Source: JAAYWY01 sp050945275
GTDB taxonomy: Bacteria > Bacillota > DTU030 > DUMP01
Assembly: GCA_050945275.1 (NCBI GenBank)
Contig: JBMNSQ010000014.1
Span: 1-21,985, forward strand
DNA length: 21,985 nt
Direction: 5' to 3'
Position 1 is the stretch's first letter; every line of letters begins with the position of its first letter. Below, in pieces: positions 14,406 to 21,985 of this stretch. A model generated the notes under the pieces. The model saw only the letters and a list, made by a program, of their open reading frames with translations, was not told the DNA's origin and did not search any database. A program made the translations under genes and the position numbers.

Positions 14406-17021
14406 TTGGCGAGACAAACTTCTTACCTTCGCAGTTTTTACATACTTATTGCTTGGATGCTAATAGTGACTGTTCTTCTAGGGCCTGGCCTGGCTCATGC
14501 CGAGGGCAGGGAAACCAATTTTGGTCTTTATCTTAGCGGCAGCAGGGACGCGGCTGGACTCATGGCGGCGCTGAGGTTTTCTGACTTACCAACAGGTTCG
14601 GAGGGAGCTTCTATTGTGCGGTTGGCCGCTCAGGGTGTGTTGCGTGGCGATGGTAGTGGCCGTTTTAATCCAGAGGCAGCTGTGACCAGAGAGCAGGCCT
14701 TGGTATCTTTGGTCCGGTTGCTGGGATGGGAAGACCAAGCTATCGAGGCTGCTACGGTGAGAACCGGGGGCGCTGCTACTACCGGTGCTTCCCCGTGGGC
14801 AGCTGGGTTTATTAGCGTAGCTATAACCCAGGGATTAATAGGGAACGATGGCAATCGGACATCGGCTGGTACCACCGGCAACACCATTCCTTGGGATGCA
14901 CCAGCCACTCGGCAAGAAGTGGCTGCCTGGTGTGTTCGAGCCTTGGCCCCGTCGTCAGGTATTAGCGGGACTAATACTTCGGTAGCGTTGGCCGCATACA
15001 GCGATGCTGATGAGGTTCGTCCTGAGTTTAAGGCTTTTCTGCATCAGGCCATAGAACTTGGGCTTTTGACGCCGGTAGCTCTGGGACGGCTGGCCCCTCA
15101 TGGAGCAGTTACTAGGGCCGAGCTAGCGCTGATACTGGATCGGCTAGTATGCTTATTGCCACCTACCTTTGGTACAGCTTGGGAAGTGGGGACGTTGGAA
15201 AATTGGGTCTTAGAAAACGAAGAAGTAGCTGGTTTGCCGGCTAAGTCGGCGCTATGGACCTTAGTTAGACCGGGTGGTAGCAAAACGGCGCTTAAACTAA
15301 GTTCCGATTACCGAGGTGTCCCGCTGTCTCAAGCCGTGGTGTACACCGGCGGCCAGTTAACTTACGGTGAGGCTCTTAAACCAGGGGATACTGTTCGCTA
15401 CTTGGTTCAAGGGGACCGGGTAGTGCCTTTTATTGAAATATTACCTGTCGGCATGGCTACAATAAATGGCCTAATCGAACAGATAGAAACGGAGACAAGG
15501 CAATTAACTATAAGAGATGCTAATCGTGTGGTTCATCACCTGATGTTGTCGCCTATGCTCGGTATTAATGTGGCCGGTAGTCCGGCCTCAGTCCATGACT
15601 TGGTGGCCGGCCAGGATGTGACCGTAACGGCTTTAGATGGTATAGTATTGGAGATCGCTGCTGGCTCAACCGGCATTGACCATGCTGCTGATCCACCTTC
15701 GCTGGAGGTGAGCGGGCGGGTTCGTACCGTGGATTCACGCAATCTGCTGCTAATACTTACCGATGGTCGCGTGGTTAAATATGACTTAAGCAGCGGCACA
15801 CAAGTAGTAGCCCAAGGACAGCTGAGCACGCCGAGCGCTATACAGCCGGGTGACCAGGTTCAAGTCCACCTGTATTCACCTACTAGCACGTGGGCCCAGC
15901 GTATAGTGGTGGCCGGGTCAGCGGCTCGCGTGTCGGAGCTTGTGCGGGGTCGACTAGGAAGCTTTACCCCGCGCAGTGGTCGCATAGTACTTACTGATGC
16001 ACAGCGTTTAAGCAGTGGCGTCTGGGAGAGTGCAGCCCAGACCATGGAGTTACCGCTTAGGGCGGATGCCGACATCTGGTATGAAAATCAACAGCTAGAT
16101 CTGGTATCAGCGGCTCGGCTTACTGGCGCTGAGGTGTACGCTGTTATTAGCGGCGGCTTTGGTCGGCCAGAGGTTGTAGCAGCGATGATATGGCAGGGTC
16201 AGGAAAAATCTTATGAAGGGGCAATCGACGAGATAAACCCGGGTCTAGGGCTAGTGAAACTACCTGGAGCCGAATTGCTGTTAAGCCCCGGTGCTATTGT
16301 GCTGAAAGACGGCCGCCTCGCCGATCCTTATGGCCTAGAGAAAGGAGACAGTATTCGAGCTTTGGCCAGCAGATCAGGTGGCAACAGTCTCGGATTAGTA
16401 GTGTCCGTACTGGGCAAAGAGCAAGGCTACTTCCCTGGCCTTACCGTTTATCGAGGACGGGTTGATAATATGGGCCGGACGGCCTTTACCTTAAATTCAT
16501 ACCAAACATTTTCCGATGGCACCTGGTCATCGCGCCGACGCCGAACAAGCGATGATCTGGGCTTAGGGCGTGATACTAAGGTTTTAAGCCTACTAGGCGA
16601 TGAGCCGGCCGAGTTAACGCTAGATCAGCTGCGCCAAGGGTTGTGGCAGGATCTATACCGGGATGCTGAAGTGTTGGCTGCGGTCGAAGATGGCGATACG
16701 TTAGGGTTGGCCTTATGGCCGACTGGCGAGCTGGAGGCCGCCCGTCTAAGTAGAGCTCAGATAGTAGCGGTAACGGCTACGGGTTCTTCTGCTGAGACAG
16801 GTTCCAGTAGCCAGATGAGTATTAGCTTGCGAAATGTGGCTGACTTTAGCCCAGCGAAAGGTACATGGCAACATGCAGGCACAGAAGTTGAGCTTAGGGC
16901 AGAGCAAGCCTTGGTGGTGAAAAATGGTTGTGCCTATACCGGAGACGAACTGGCACCTGACGATGATATTGTTTTTCTGCGGCGAGGACAAAGCGTGTTA
17001 CTAGCCTGGGTGAAGGAGTGA
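14406..17021 (+). CDS. S-layer-homology protein, N-terminal SLH domains and beta-rich repeat region
   Basis: An 871-residue exported protein starting at TTG with AAGGAGAGG 5-7 nt upstream; no better in-frame start lies near. The signal peptide ends GLAHA, cleaved after about residue 32. Three SLH domains follow at about 57-108 (FSDLP...GDGSGRFNPEAAVTREQA), 125-182 and 197-250 (YSDADEVR...APHGAVTRAELALIL). Residues about 330-800 hold several repeated beta units of the type INGLIEQIETETRQLTI...LVAGQDVTV and VSGRVRTVDSRNLLLILTDG...IQPGDQVQV, resembling DUF5666/OB-like modules. SLH domains bind pyruvylated secondary wall polymer, so this protein is probably wall-attached through its N-terminus. 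It overlaps the next gene and follows the TIG-repeat gene, so the three likely work together in the envelope. Confidence 0.9.
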   Translation: MARQTSYLRSFYILIAWMLIVTVLLGPGLAHAEGRETNFGLYLSGSRDAAGLMAALRFSDLPTGSEGASIVRLAAQGVLRGDGSGRFNPEAAVTREQALVSLVRLLGWEDQAIEAATVRTGGAATTGASPWAAGFISVAITQGLIGNDGNRTSAGTTGNTIPWDAPATRQEVAAWCVRALAPSSGISGTNTSVALAAYSDADEVRPEFKAFLHQAIELGLLTPVALGRLAPHGAVTRAELALILDRLVCLLPPTFGTAWEVGTLENWVLENEEVAGLPAKSALWTLVRPGGSKTALKLSSDYRGVPLSQAVVYTGGQLTYGEALKPGDTVRYLVQGDRVVPFIEILPVGMATINGLIEQIETETRQLTIRDANRVVHHLMLSPMLGINVAGSPASVHDLVAGQDVTVTALDGIVLEIAAGSTGIDHAADPPSLEVSGRVRTVDSRNLLLILTDGRVVKYDLSSGTQVVAQGQLSTPSAIQPGDQVQVHLYSPTSTWAQRIVVAGSAARVSELVRGRLGSFTPRSGRIVLTDAQRLSSGVWESAAQTMELPLRADADIWYENQQLDLVSAARLTGAEVYAVISGGFGRPEVVAAMIWQGQEKSYEGAIDEINPGLGLVKLPGAELLLSPGAIVLKDGRLADPYGLEKGDSIRALASRSGGNSLGLVVSVLGKEQGYFPGLTVYRGRVDNMGRTAFTLNSYQTFSDGTWSSRRRRTSDDLGLGRDTKVLSLLGDEPAELTLDQLRQGLWQDLYRDAEVLAAVEDGDTLGLALWPTGELEAARLSRAQIVAVTATGSSAETGSSSQMSISLRNVADFSPAKGTWQHAGTEVELRAEQALVVKNGCAYTGDELAPDDDIVFLRRGQSVLLAWVKE

Positions 17022-17023
17022 GC

Positions 17024-18580
17024 TTGTTGCGGCAAAGGTTAGGCATTACACTATGCTTCATGATAATTGTGATGGTGCTTAGCGCTGAAACAGCGGCAGC
17101 CACGACAACCACCTTACCACCACGGCCAATGGTTTGGGAGGCGGGCGTGCGCGAGGGACAAGCTTATCAGGAGCTGGTTTTTATAACTGGCGAACCGATT
17201 GTGGTTACCGGAACGGTAACCGTCCGCGACGGCCGAGCACGGGACAATAAAGTTGATAGCACGTACAGCTATCGCTTAGAGAATCGGGAAAAAGAAGTAA
17301 AGCTGGACCGCCAGCTTACCATCACTACCACCTGGCAGGAACAGGGAAAAGAAATTACGGCCAAGAATGCAGTAAGTCGTATTAGGGAAACGGTGTCGGT
17401 GGGGCGGCAGCGTTTTACCCTCGATGACAAACGCTCTCTTCTTAATGCATCTACAGTTACTTTGCGTGAGCCAGCAGTATCTTACTTTGCTGGTAATCTA
17501 GAAGGCCGTAAGGTATACACCATTAATCGCAATGAAGGCGAAGTAGTAGTTGAGATAAGGAGCGATAGCACCGGCTACAAACAGCCATGGGGGACAGTGG
17601 AAATCCAAGATGTTTTCGGTAGTATCAATTACGACCAGATTGCTACCGAACGAAACCGTAATCCAGATGGAGGCACAGAAACAAGCACTATTAGAACCTC
17701 GTGGAATGGTACTTTTACTTGTCAAGCCTCTCATTCTACAAAATTTGACTTGCAATATATAATGAACGAACCAACCCAGATTAGTTTTGCCGGCGGTTTT
17801 CTAAAAACGGAAACCAAAGAGGGTATTTTGCGAGTTAGCTACGATCTGCCGCGCCTAAATGATGAAAGGATACCCATAGGTACTAGGCGTCACCGGGGTG
17901 AGCAGACGATAAACCTTACCGGAACGCCTAAAACAGAACGATTGCCTGTACCTCAGTATAGCGATGTCCGGGGTCGCTGGTCGGAAAACGACGCTTTACT
18001 TTTGGGAAGCTTGGCTGCCTGGGGAACCGAAAATAAATACTTTCATCCAACAGCCACTGTTAACCGGCGTGAATTTGCATTGGCTTTGGTACGTGCTCTT
18101 AAGCTTCGGCCAGAGGAAACCTCTACTAATAGAGCTAGTGCTAGCCAACGAAATGGGTCTACACCGGTGAGCCCGTATCGAGACATCTCGGCCCAGGATC
18201 CTGATTGGCCCTATCTTGAAATCATTACCAAGCGAGGCATCATGCAAGGCATAGCTCCTGGTTATTTTGGTTGCCAAGGAAACATTACTCGCGCCCAGGC
18301 CGTGACGTCCTTTATTAGAGCCCTAGGATTCGAGAACATTGGTCCAGGCAGTGCTTATCATACCGGTTTTGCCGATGACGGCGATATTCCAATTTGGGCG
18401 AGAAACAGTTTTAGTGTCGCCCGTCAAATCGGTTTGGTATCAGGGGATACCTTTGGTCGCGCCCGCCCAAATACTTATTTGACCCGTGAAGAAGCTGCCT
18501 CCATGTTAGCTCGACTTGTAAGCTATCTAAGAACAGAAATTCTTCGCGATTATCGCGATCGTATCTTTCTTTACAGGTAG
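17024..18580 (+). CDS. S-layer-homology protein, C-terminal SLH domains
   Basis: A roughly 518-residue exported protein. A hydrophobic signal segment (ITLCFMIIVMVLS) ends ETAAA, with cleavage at about residue 26-28. The middle 280 residues are beta-rich and match no family I recognise. Three SLH domains close the protein, at about 313-363 (YSDVRGRW...FHPTATVNRREFA), 386-438 and 449-503 (FADDGDIPIWARNS...YLTREEAASML), numbered from GTG 17018. The GTG at 17018 overlaps the previous stop but directly abuts the GGAG ribosome site with no spacer, so TTG 17024 (6-nt gap) or TTG 17027 is the more likely start. The SLH modules are at the opposite end from those of the upstream protein. A run of three to four consecutive Thr follows the predicted cleavage site. 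Confidence 0.88.
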   Translation: MLRQRLGITLCFMIIVMVLSAETAAATTTTLPPRPMVWEAGVREGQAYQELVFITGEPIVVTGTVTVRDGRARDNKVDSTYSYRLENREKEVKLDRQLTITTTWQEQGKEITAKNAVSRIRETVSVGRQRFTLDDKRSLLNASTVTLREPAVSYFAGNLEGRKVYTINRNEGEVVVEIRSDSTGYKQPWGTVEIQDVFGSINYDQIATERNRNPDGGTETSTIRTSWNGTFTCQASHSTKFDLQYIMNEPTQISFAGGFLKTETKEGILRVSYDLPRLNDERIPIGTRRHRGEQTINLTGTPKTERLPVPQYSDVRGRWSENDALLLGSLAAWGTENKYFHPTATVNRREFALALVRALKLRPEETSTNRASASQRNGSTPVSPYRDISAQDPDWPYLEIITKRGIMQGIAPGYFGCQGNITRAQAVTSFIRALGFENIGPGSAYHTGFADDGDIPIWARNSFSVARQIGLVSGDTFGRARPNTYLTREEAASMLARLVSYLRTEILRDYRDRIFLYR

Positions 18581-18952
18581 CCATCCTGTGCCAAAGACCC
18601 TTTATTATGATGTAGGAGCAATCCTGTGTTACTTTGCAGCCCGTCTCTAGGTTGCTTCATAGTCCTCAGTCGTTTTGTTGTAGGGGCCCTCTGTACTGCT
18701 TGTGCTCTTTTTAATGGAAAACCCCGTCGATTTTTGTTATAATAAAATTGACCAGGTCAAAACCTGCCAGCTAGTAGGGTAAAAGCATATCTTTACTCAG
18801 CTTTTTAAGTTTGTTACCGGGCTGCTCATCCTCTTTGCATTAGTTGTTTTATGACGTATGAACGTCTAGATTCTTTCTTTTGTGCTCAAGAAAATGTCTT
18901 CCTCTCTCATAGGTGGCATTTTATCAGTCCGGTAACACTTTTTACAACACAC
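18581..18952. other. 372-bp non-coding region between the SLH operon and tRNA-Val
   Basis: No gene is seen on either strand. The left part holds weak matches to the 14305-14373 repeat (TGTAGGGGCCCTCTG at about 18680) and an imperfect hairpin (GGAGCAATCC with GGTTGCTTC, about 18616-18658) that could end the SLH operon, although no T-tract follows it. The middle holds a promoter-like site with a palindrome, listed separately. The right part (18770-18950) shows only short hydrophobic frames without start codons. Confidence 0.6.
18715..18766 (+). promoter_or_regulatory. Promoter-like site with overlapping palindrome, no gene downstream
   Basis: A consensus TATAAT (18738-18743) lies 17 bp after TGGAAA (18715-18720, 4 of 6 matches). 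Immediately downstream is the palindrome TTGACC-A-GGTCAA (18748-18760), where transcription would start. It overlaps a second hairpin, CAGGT-CAAA-ACCTG (18753-18766). The layout suits a repressed promoter or the start of a small RNA, but no product is evident. Confidence 0.35.
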
Positions 18953-18981
18953 TTGACGTAATAGCCAAGGCATGCTAGAAT
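18953..18981 (+). promoter_or_regulatory. Sigma-A promoter of tRNA-Val
   Basis: TTGACG (18953-18958) and TAGAAT (18976-18981) are separated by exactly 17 bp. The mature tRNA begins at 19011, about 22 nt after the expected transcription start. It is the best promoter match in the + strand gaps. Confidence 0.8.
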
Positions 18982-19010
18982 TAAGCCACGGATTAAATGA
19001 CAGCCTACTT

Positions 19011-19085
19011 GGGCGGATAGCTCAGCGGGAGAGCACCTGCCTTACACGCAGGGGGTCGCAGGTTCGAAACCTGCTCCGCCCACCA
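19011..19085 (+). tRNA. tRNA-Val (anticodon UAC), CCA encoded
   Basis: A complete cloverleaf. The acceptor arms GGGCGGA / TCCGCCC pair fully, the D stem is GCTC / GAGC, the anticodon stem is CCTGC / GCAGG with loop CTTACAC (anticodon TAC), the T stem is GCAGG / CCTGC with loop TTCGAAA, and ACCA closes the 3' end. It reads GUA and probably other GUN valine codons. It is a single tRNA with its own promoter and terminator, not part of a tRNA cluster within the window. Confidence 0.97.
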
Positions 19086-19098
19086 AAAGAGCATAGTA

Positions 19099-19129
19099 AC
19101 GGCGAGGGTTCTAGGCCCTCGCCGTTTTT
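19099..19129 (+). terminator. Rho-independent terminator after tRNA-Val
   Basis: A perfect 10-bp stem (ACGGCGAGGG / CCCTCGCCGT) with a 7-nt loop is followed by TTTT. It lies 13 nt past the tRNA CCA end. Confidence 0.92.
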
Positions 19130-19377
19130 GCGTATCCGGATTAAGGTTAAATGTTTCCTCTAAGCTCTCTCCATGAATAGCCAAATCAATTGTCCTGAGT
19201 TAACATAATGTACAGACTGGCTTGCTTATGGTGGCTGTGGGGCAGCTAACAGGCATAAGACTAATGAAATGGTGTATAGACGAGTCTCACCTAACTTAAA
19301 CCTCTACTGATTACAGCTTTTGTTAACCTGAAAGTGCTGGTTAAAACAGATATAAATGAATTCAGGAGGGGATAAAA
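19130..19377. other. mtnA upstream region with a small inverted repeat
   Basis: No gene, convincing promoter or SAM-I riboswitch consensus is seen in these 248 bp. The inverted repeat TTAACC (19323-19328) / GGTTAA (19339-19344) lies 34 nt before the mtnA start and could be an operator. AGGAGGGG (19364-19371) is the mtnA ribosome site. Confidence 0.45.
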
Positions 19378-20448
19378 ATGCAGGCTATGAGGTGGGAGGA
19401 CAATAGCTTACTATTGTTGGATCAAACTAAACTACCGACAAGACGAGAGTACCTGCGTTGTATTGACCACCAAATGGTAGCTGACGCCATTTCTCGCCTG
19501 GTGGTGCGCGGAGCACCAGCTATAGGTGTGGCTGCTGCTTATGGTATGGCTTTAGGTTCGCTTGAATATCAGGGCGAGAGTCAAGAAGGATTGATGTCAT
19601 ATTTAGAGAAAGTCCGCCTTCAGCTGGCAGGAACTCGACCCACAGCAGTGAATCTTTTTTGGGCTCTGGAGCGGGTGCAATCTAGGCTTGAGACAATAAA
19701 GGATAAATCGGTAGTTGAAATTCGTACCGCCCTTATCCGAGAAGCCCAGCAAATGCAGACAGAAGATATTAATACCAACCAAGCCATCGGTCGTCACGGC
19801 AATACCATTGTCCCTCAGCAAGCCTGTATTTTAACTCACTGCAATGCCGGGGCCTTGGCCACCTGCGGTTATGGTACAGCCTTAGGTGTTATCCGGGCAG
19901 CCTATGAAGCAGGTAAAAACATTCATGTGTTCGCTGACGAAACCAGACCCCTTCTTCAAGGGGCCCGTTTAACGGCCTTTGAGCTTATGGAGGACGGAAT
20001 CCCAATAACTTTAATCACCGATAACATGGCTGGCTGGGTTATGCATAAGGGAATGGTAGACCTGGTTATCTTTGGAGCCGACCGGATCGCCGCCAATGGC
20101 GATACGGCTAATAAAATTGGTTCCTACAGTATAGCGGTTCTAGCTAAGGAGAATGGCATTCCCGTTTATACGGCCGCGCCATTGTCCTCTATTGACATCA
20201 GCCTTCGTTCTGGCGACAAAATCCCCGTGGAGGAGCGGGATCCTAAAGAAGTTACCCATCTTGGCAGGCGCCAGATTGCTCCTAGCAGAGTTCAGGTATT
20301 TAATCCTGCGTTCGACGTTACACCGCACCGGTATTTGGATGGCATTATTACCGAAGTAGGCATCTTGCGTCCTCCGTTTGAGAGTTCAATCTCCGCAGCT
20401 TTTGCTACTAAAGCTGCAACTGTACGGCAAGTGAACCATAAGGATTAG
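19378..20448 (+). CDS. mtnA: S-methyl-5-thioribose-1-phosphate isomerase
   Basis: A 356-residue enzyme of the methionine salvage pathway that turns 5-methylthioribose-1-phosphate into 5-methylthioribulose-1-phosphate in the cytosol. Family motifs run in order: RGAPAIGVAAAYGMALG (44-60), THCNAGALATCGYGTALG (153-170), FADETRPLLQGARLTAFEL (185-203), FGADRIAANGDTANKIGSY (232-250), and AAPLSSID (266-273). C155 and D235 match the catalytic Cys and Asp known in Bacillus subtilis MtnA. The eIF2B-related fold is full length. The ATG has AGGAGGGG 6-7 nt upstream. No other mtn genes lie within the window, so the rest of the pathway must be elsewhere, or the enzyme serves a reduced salvage route. Some related isomerases use other sugars, but this sequence looks like a true MtnA. 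Confidence 0.95.
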   Translation: MQAMRWEDNSLLLLDQTKLPTRREYLRCIDHQMVADAISRLVVRGAPAIGVAAAYGMALGSLEYQGESQEGLMSYLEKVRLQLAGTRPTAVNLFWALERVQSRLETIKDKSVVEIRTALIREAQQMQTEDINTNQAIGRHGNTIVPQQACILTHCNAGALATCGYGTALGVIRAAYEAGKNIHVFADETRPLLQGARLTAFELMEDGIPITLITDNMAGWVMHKGMVDLVIFGADRIAANGDTANKIGSYSIAVLAKENGIPVYTAAPLSSIDISLRSGDKIPVEERDPKEVTHLGRRQIAPSRVQVFNPAFDVTPHRYLDGIITEVGILRPPFESSISAAFATKAATVRQVNHKD

Positions 20449-20696
20449 ATTAAGCGTTGTTCCGTTCATGCATTTGTTTGTGCTCTCTTTGATTTACCAA
20501 AACAGGCCGCTCTAGGCGAGAGTTTTCTAGGAAGCCGTCATCCTGCCTGTTCAGCTTGCACAGCCTGCCCAGAGCGAGGCATAGGGAGTGAAGCGTAGGG
20601 AGCGTGACGAAGGATTTTAAGATTGCTTCCTTATAGAACACTCTCTCCACAGCAGCCTGTGTTAATGTTCTAGCTATGAGTCGGCTAGCCTACGGG
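20449..20696. other. Convergent intergenic region with a long-loop inverted repeat
   Basis: No gene is seen in these 248 bp. AACAGGC (20501-20507) and GCCTGTT (20545-20551) form 7-bp arms around a 37-nt segment, itself containing CTCT/AGAG. A purine-rich run (20570-20615) follows. No clear T-tailed terminator for either convergent transcript was identified. Confidence 0.4.
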
Positions 20697-21209
20697 CTAT
20701 TCTTTAGCGTAAGCTTTGAGCACCTCGCCGTAGAAAAGAATATGGTAATCGTTGTCGGTATACCAACGCTGCTTAATTTCCGCTGCTAAGGTAAGCGGTT
20801 CCAGGGTTTGTTTGTGGATGATACGGCACTCCAGAATAATATCACAACCGTCGATGGCAGGTGAGGCCACGGTTGTCCCAGGACGCTGCTTTAGGCCGCA
20901 TTCTGTAAACTTATCTACATTGCGACCGGATTTACTGCCACAAAAGGCTAGTGCTTCTTTCAACGTTCCATCCAGTGGGATACTTAGAGTAAAAGACTGG
21001 GCTGTCTCGATCAGTTGGCGAGTATAGCGTGAGAATCGTACCGGGACTACGCAAACAGGCTTGTTCCACATGCGTCCCAATGTGGTCCACCCTACGGTCA
21101 TGGTGTTGACTTTATCTTCTTCGGCTACCGTAAGAAAAGCACCTTGAGCTAGCTGGTTAATTATTTCTGGCGCCACGTCGGCAAGCTTAACCTCATGCAT
21201 ATTTTTCAT
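20697..21209 (-). CDS. Flavin reductase family protein (FMN-binding split barrel)
   Basis: A 170-residue protein of the flavin-reductase/flavoredoxin-like split-barrel family. The N-terminal half shows the family pattern: GAFLTVAEEDKVNTMTVGWTTLG, a tryptophan-containing turn (MWNKPVCVVPV), RYTRQLIETAQSFTLS, and later LAFCGSKSGRNVDKF. Members bind FMN and act as flavin reductases or electron carriers; the partner is unknown. The first ATG (21207-21209) has AGGAGGT 10 nt upstream, and a second ATG lies three codons later. The stop of the upstream HD-domain gene forms part of this ribosome site (TAGGAGG), so the two genes are probably co-transcribed. No N-terminal targeting is seen. Confidence 0.85.
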   Translation of the reverse strand: MKNMHEVKLADVAPEIINQLAQGAFLTVAEEDKVNTMTVGWTTLGRMWNKPVCVVPVRFSRYTRQLIETAQSFTLSIPLDGTLKEALAFCGSKSGRNVDKFTECGLKQRPGTTVASPAIDGCDIILECRIIHKQTLEPLTLAAEIKQRWYTDNDYHILFYGEVLKAYAKE

Positions 21210-21223
21210 TGACCTAAGACCTC

Positions 21224-21802
21224 CTATAATTCGCCTTTGAGACCAATTTCCGCTGCTACCTTTTGCATACCCTTAATAGTCTCCGCAATAATGAAGTTAA
21301 GGTCCATTTCCAACATATTGGCTCCTTTTTCAATAACGTCACGGTTGACGCCTGCCGCAAAGCTCTTTTGTTTCCATTTCTTTTTCACTGATTTAGGTGT
21401 TAGATCAAGAATGCTCTTACTGGGGCGCATCAGTACGGTGGCGTTAATAAGACCGGTTAGTTCGTCAATTGTGTAGAGCACCTTTTCCATTCGTTCTACT
21501 GGCTCTACATCAGCACACAGTTGCCAGCCGTGACTTACTACTGCGTGTATGTAGTCCTCGGGCCAACCGTGTGCCTGCAAGATTTCAGGAGCCTTTTTGC
21601 AATGCTCTTCGGGATATATCTCGTAGTCAATGTCATGAGCTAGTCCGATTACGCCCCATTTTTCAACATCAGGCTCCTCTAGTACCTCGGCAAAGTGGCG
21701 CATTACCGCTTCCACCGCCAAGGCGTGGCGGATAAGACTCTGGTCTTTAGTGTACTTATTTAGAAGCTCCCATGTTTCCTCGCGAGTTGGAGCATGTCCC
21801 AT
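21224..21802 (-). CDS. HD-domain phosphohydrolase-like protein
   Basis: A 192-residue HD-superfamily protein. The metal-binding residues appear in order: H26 (IRHALAVEAVM), H56-D57 (GLAHDIDYE), H91 (AVVSHG) and D113 (YTIDELTG), a full H...HD...D set. HD enzymes hydrolyse phosphate esters, often of nucleotides; the substrate cannot be read from sequence. The C-terminal third is lysine-rich and helical (PKSVKKKWKQKSF). AGAAGG sits 7 nt before the ATG. It is the first gene of a leftward operon with the flavin-reductase-like gene, 14 bp away. It looks full length. Confidence 0.87.
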   Translation of the reverse strand: MGHAPTREETWELLNKYTKDQSLIRHALAVEAVMRHFAEVLEEPDVEKWGVIGLAHDIDYEIYPEEHCKKAPEILQAHGWPEDYIHAVVSHGWQLCADVEPVERMEKVLYTIDELTGLINATVLMRPSKSILDLTPKSVKKKWKQKSFAAGVNRDVIEKGANMLEMDLNFIIAETIKGMQKVAAEIGLKGEL

Positions 21803-21838
21803 AGTAACGCCTTCTTTCTACATTTGTTCTTATTCCCA

Positions 21839-21867
21839 ATAGTACCGACTTTAGCCAAGACAGTCAA
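21839..21867 (-). promoter_or_regulatory. Sigma-A promoter of the HD/flavin-reductase operon
   Basis: On the minus strand TTGACT (plus 21862-21867) and TACTAT (plus 21839-21844) are separated by exactly 17 bp. Transcription would start near 21832, about 30 nt upstream of the HD-gene ATG. Confidence 0.7.
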
Positions 21868-21985
21868 GTTTGTTGCCTTGTGCGTGTTCTAGCTTGCCTA
21901 AGAGGATTAAACGCATCAATGCTGTTAAATCTTATCATTTGCTATTTTTATATATTTAGGCCCACTACTAGACAAAAGCCATGGT

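Noticed and set aside
14192..14536. 114-codon open frame spanning the 29-nt repeats
   Set aside because: It overlaps the ends of two real genes and its middle is only translated palindromic repeat.
18783..18854. Hydrophobic frame reading FKFVTGLLILFALVVL, toxin-like
   Set aside because: There is no ATG, GTG or TTG start and a stop lies directly upstream; only a very rare ATC start could open it.
19352..19357. TATAAA as a -10 element for mtnA
   Set aside because: The predicted transcript would begin almost at the ribosome site and the -35 match is poor.

Overview
The window looks like a chromosomal segment of an anaerobic, Gram-positive-type bacterium of the Bacillota (Clostridia). The evidence is a tungsten-type aldehyde oxidoreductase operon with NADH- and ferredoxin-linked subunits, two S-layer-homology (SLH) proteins, strong AGGAGG-like ribosome binding sites, frequent GTG/TTG starts, mid-range GC and a sigma-A type tRNA promoter. 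The genus cannot be named from the sequence alone.

Region 1 (1-4740, + strand) is one tightly packed operon cut by the left edge. It encodes a NuoF/HydB-like flavoprotein, a short NuoG-like iron-sulfur protein, a four-cluster ferredoxin-like subunit, an aldehyde:ferredoxin oxidoreductase (AOR) with all expected active-site residues, and a MoaD/ThiS-type sulfur carrier, and it ends at a hairpin terminator. This set matches the modules of NAD- and ferredoxin-coupled, probably electron-bifurcating, tungsten aldehyde oxidoreductases (Bfu/Wor type). A NuoE-like subunit would be expected just left of the window.

Region 2 (about 4826-6359, + strand) holds a stand-alone protein built from the FMN-binding domain of glutamate synthase. 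It has its own promoter and terminator, and it lacks both the amidotransferase domain and the cysteines for the 3Fe-4S cluster.

Region 3 (6535-18580) is an envelope cluster. A lipoprotein with FG-GAP-like and TPR-like segments is read leftward. Divergent from it is a 1982-residue secreted protein with about 16 IPT/TIG repeats, an FN3 domain and an unassigned C-terminal domain. Two SLH proteins follow, one with N-terminal and the other with C-terminal SLH modules. The giant protein has no visible cell-wall anchor of its own, so the two SLH proteins are candidate wall-attachment partners. Palindromic 29-nt repeats lie between the giant gene and the first SLH gene.

Region 4 (18581-21985) has a non-coding stretch with a promoter-plus-palindrome, a tRNA-Val(UAC) with a strong promoter and terminator, a methylthioribose-1-phosphate isomerase gene (mtnA), and a leftward two-gene operon encoding an HD-domain hydrolase and a flavin-reductase-like protein. 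No CRISPR array, insertion sequence, rRNA or phage gene was seen.
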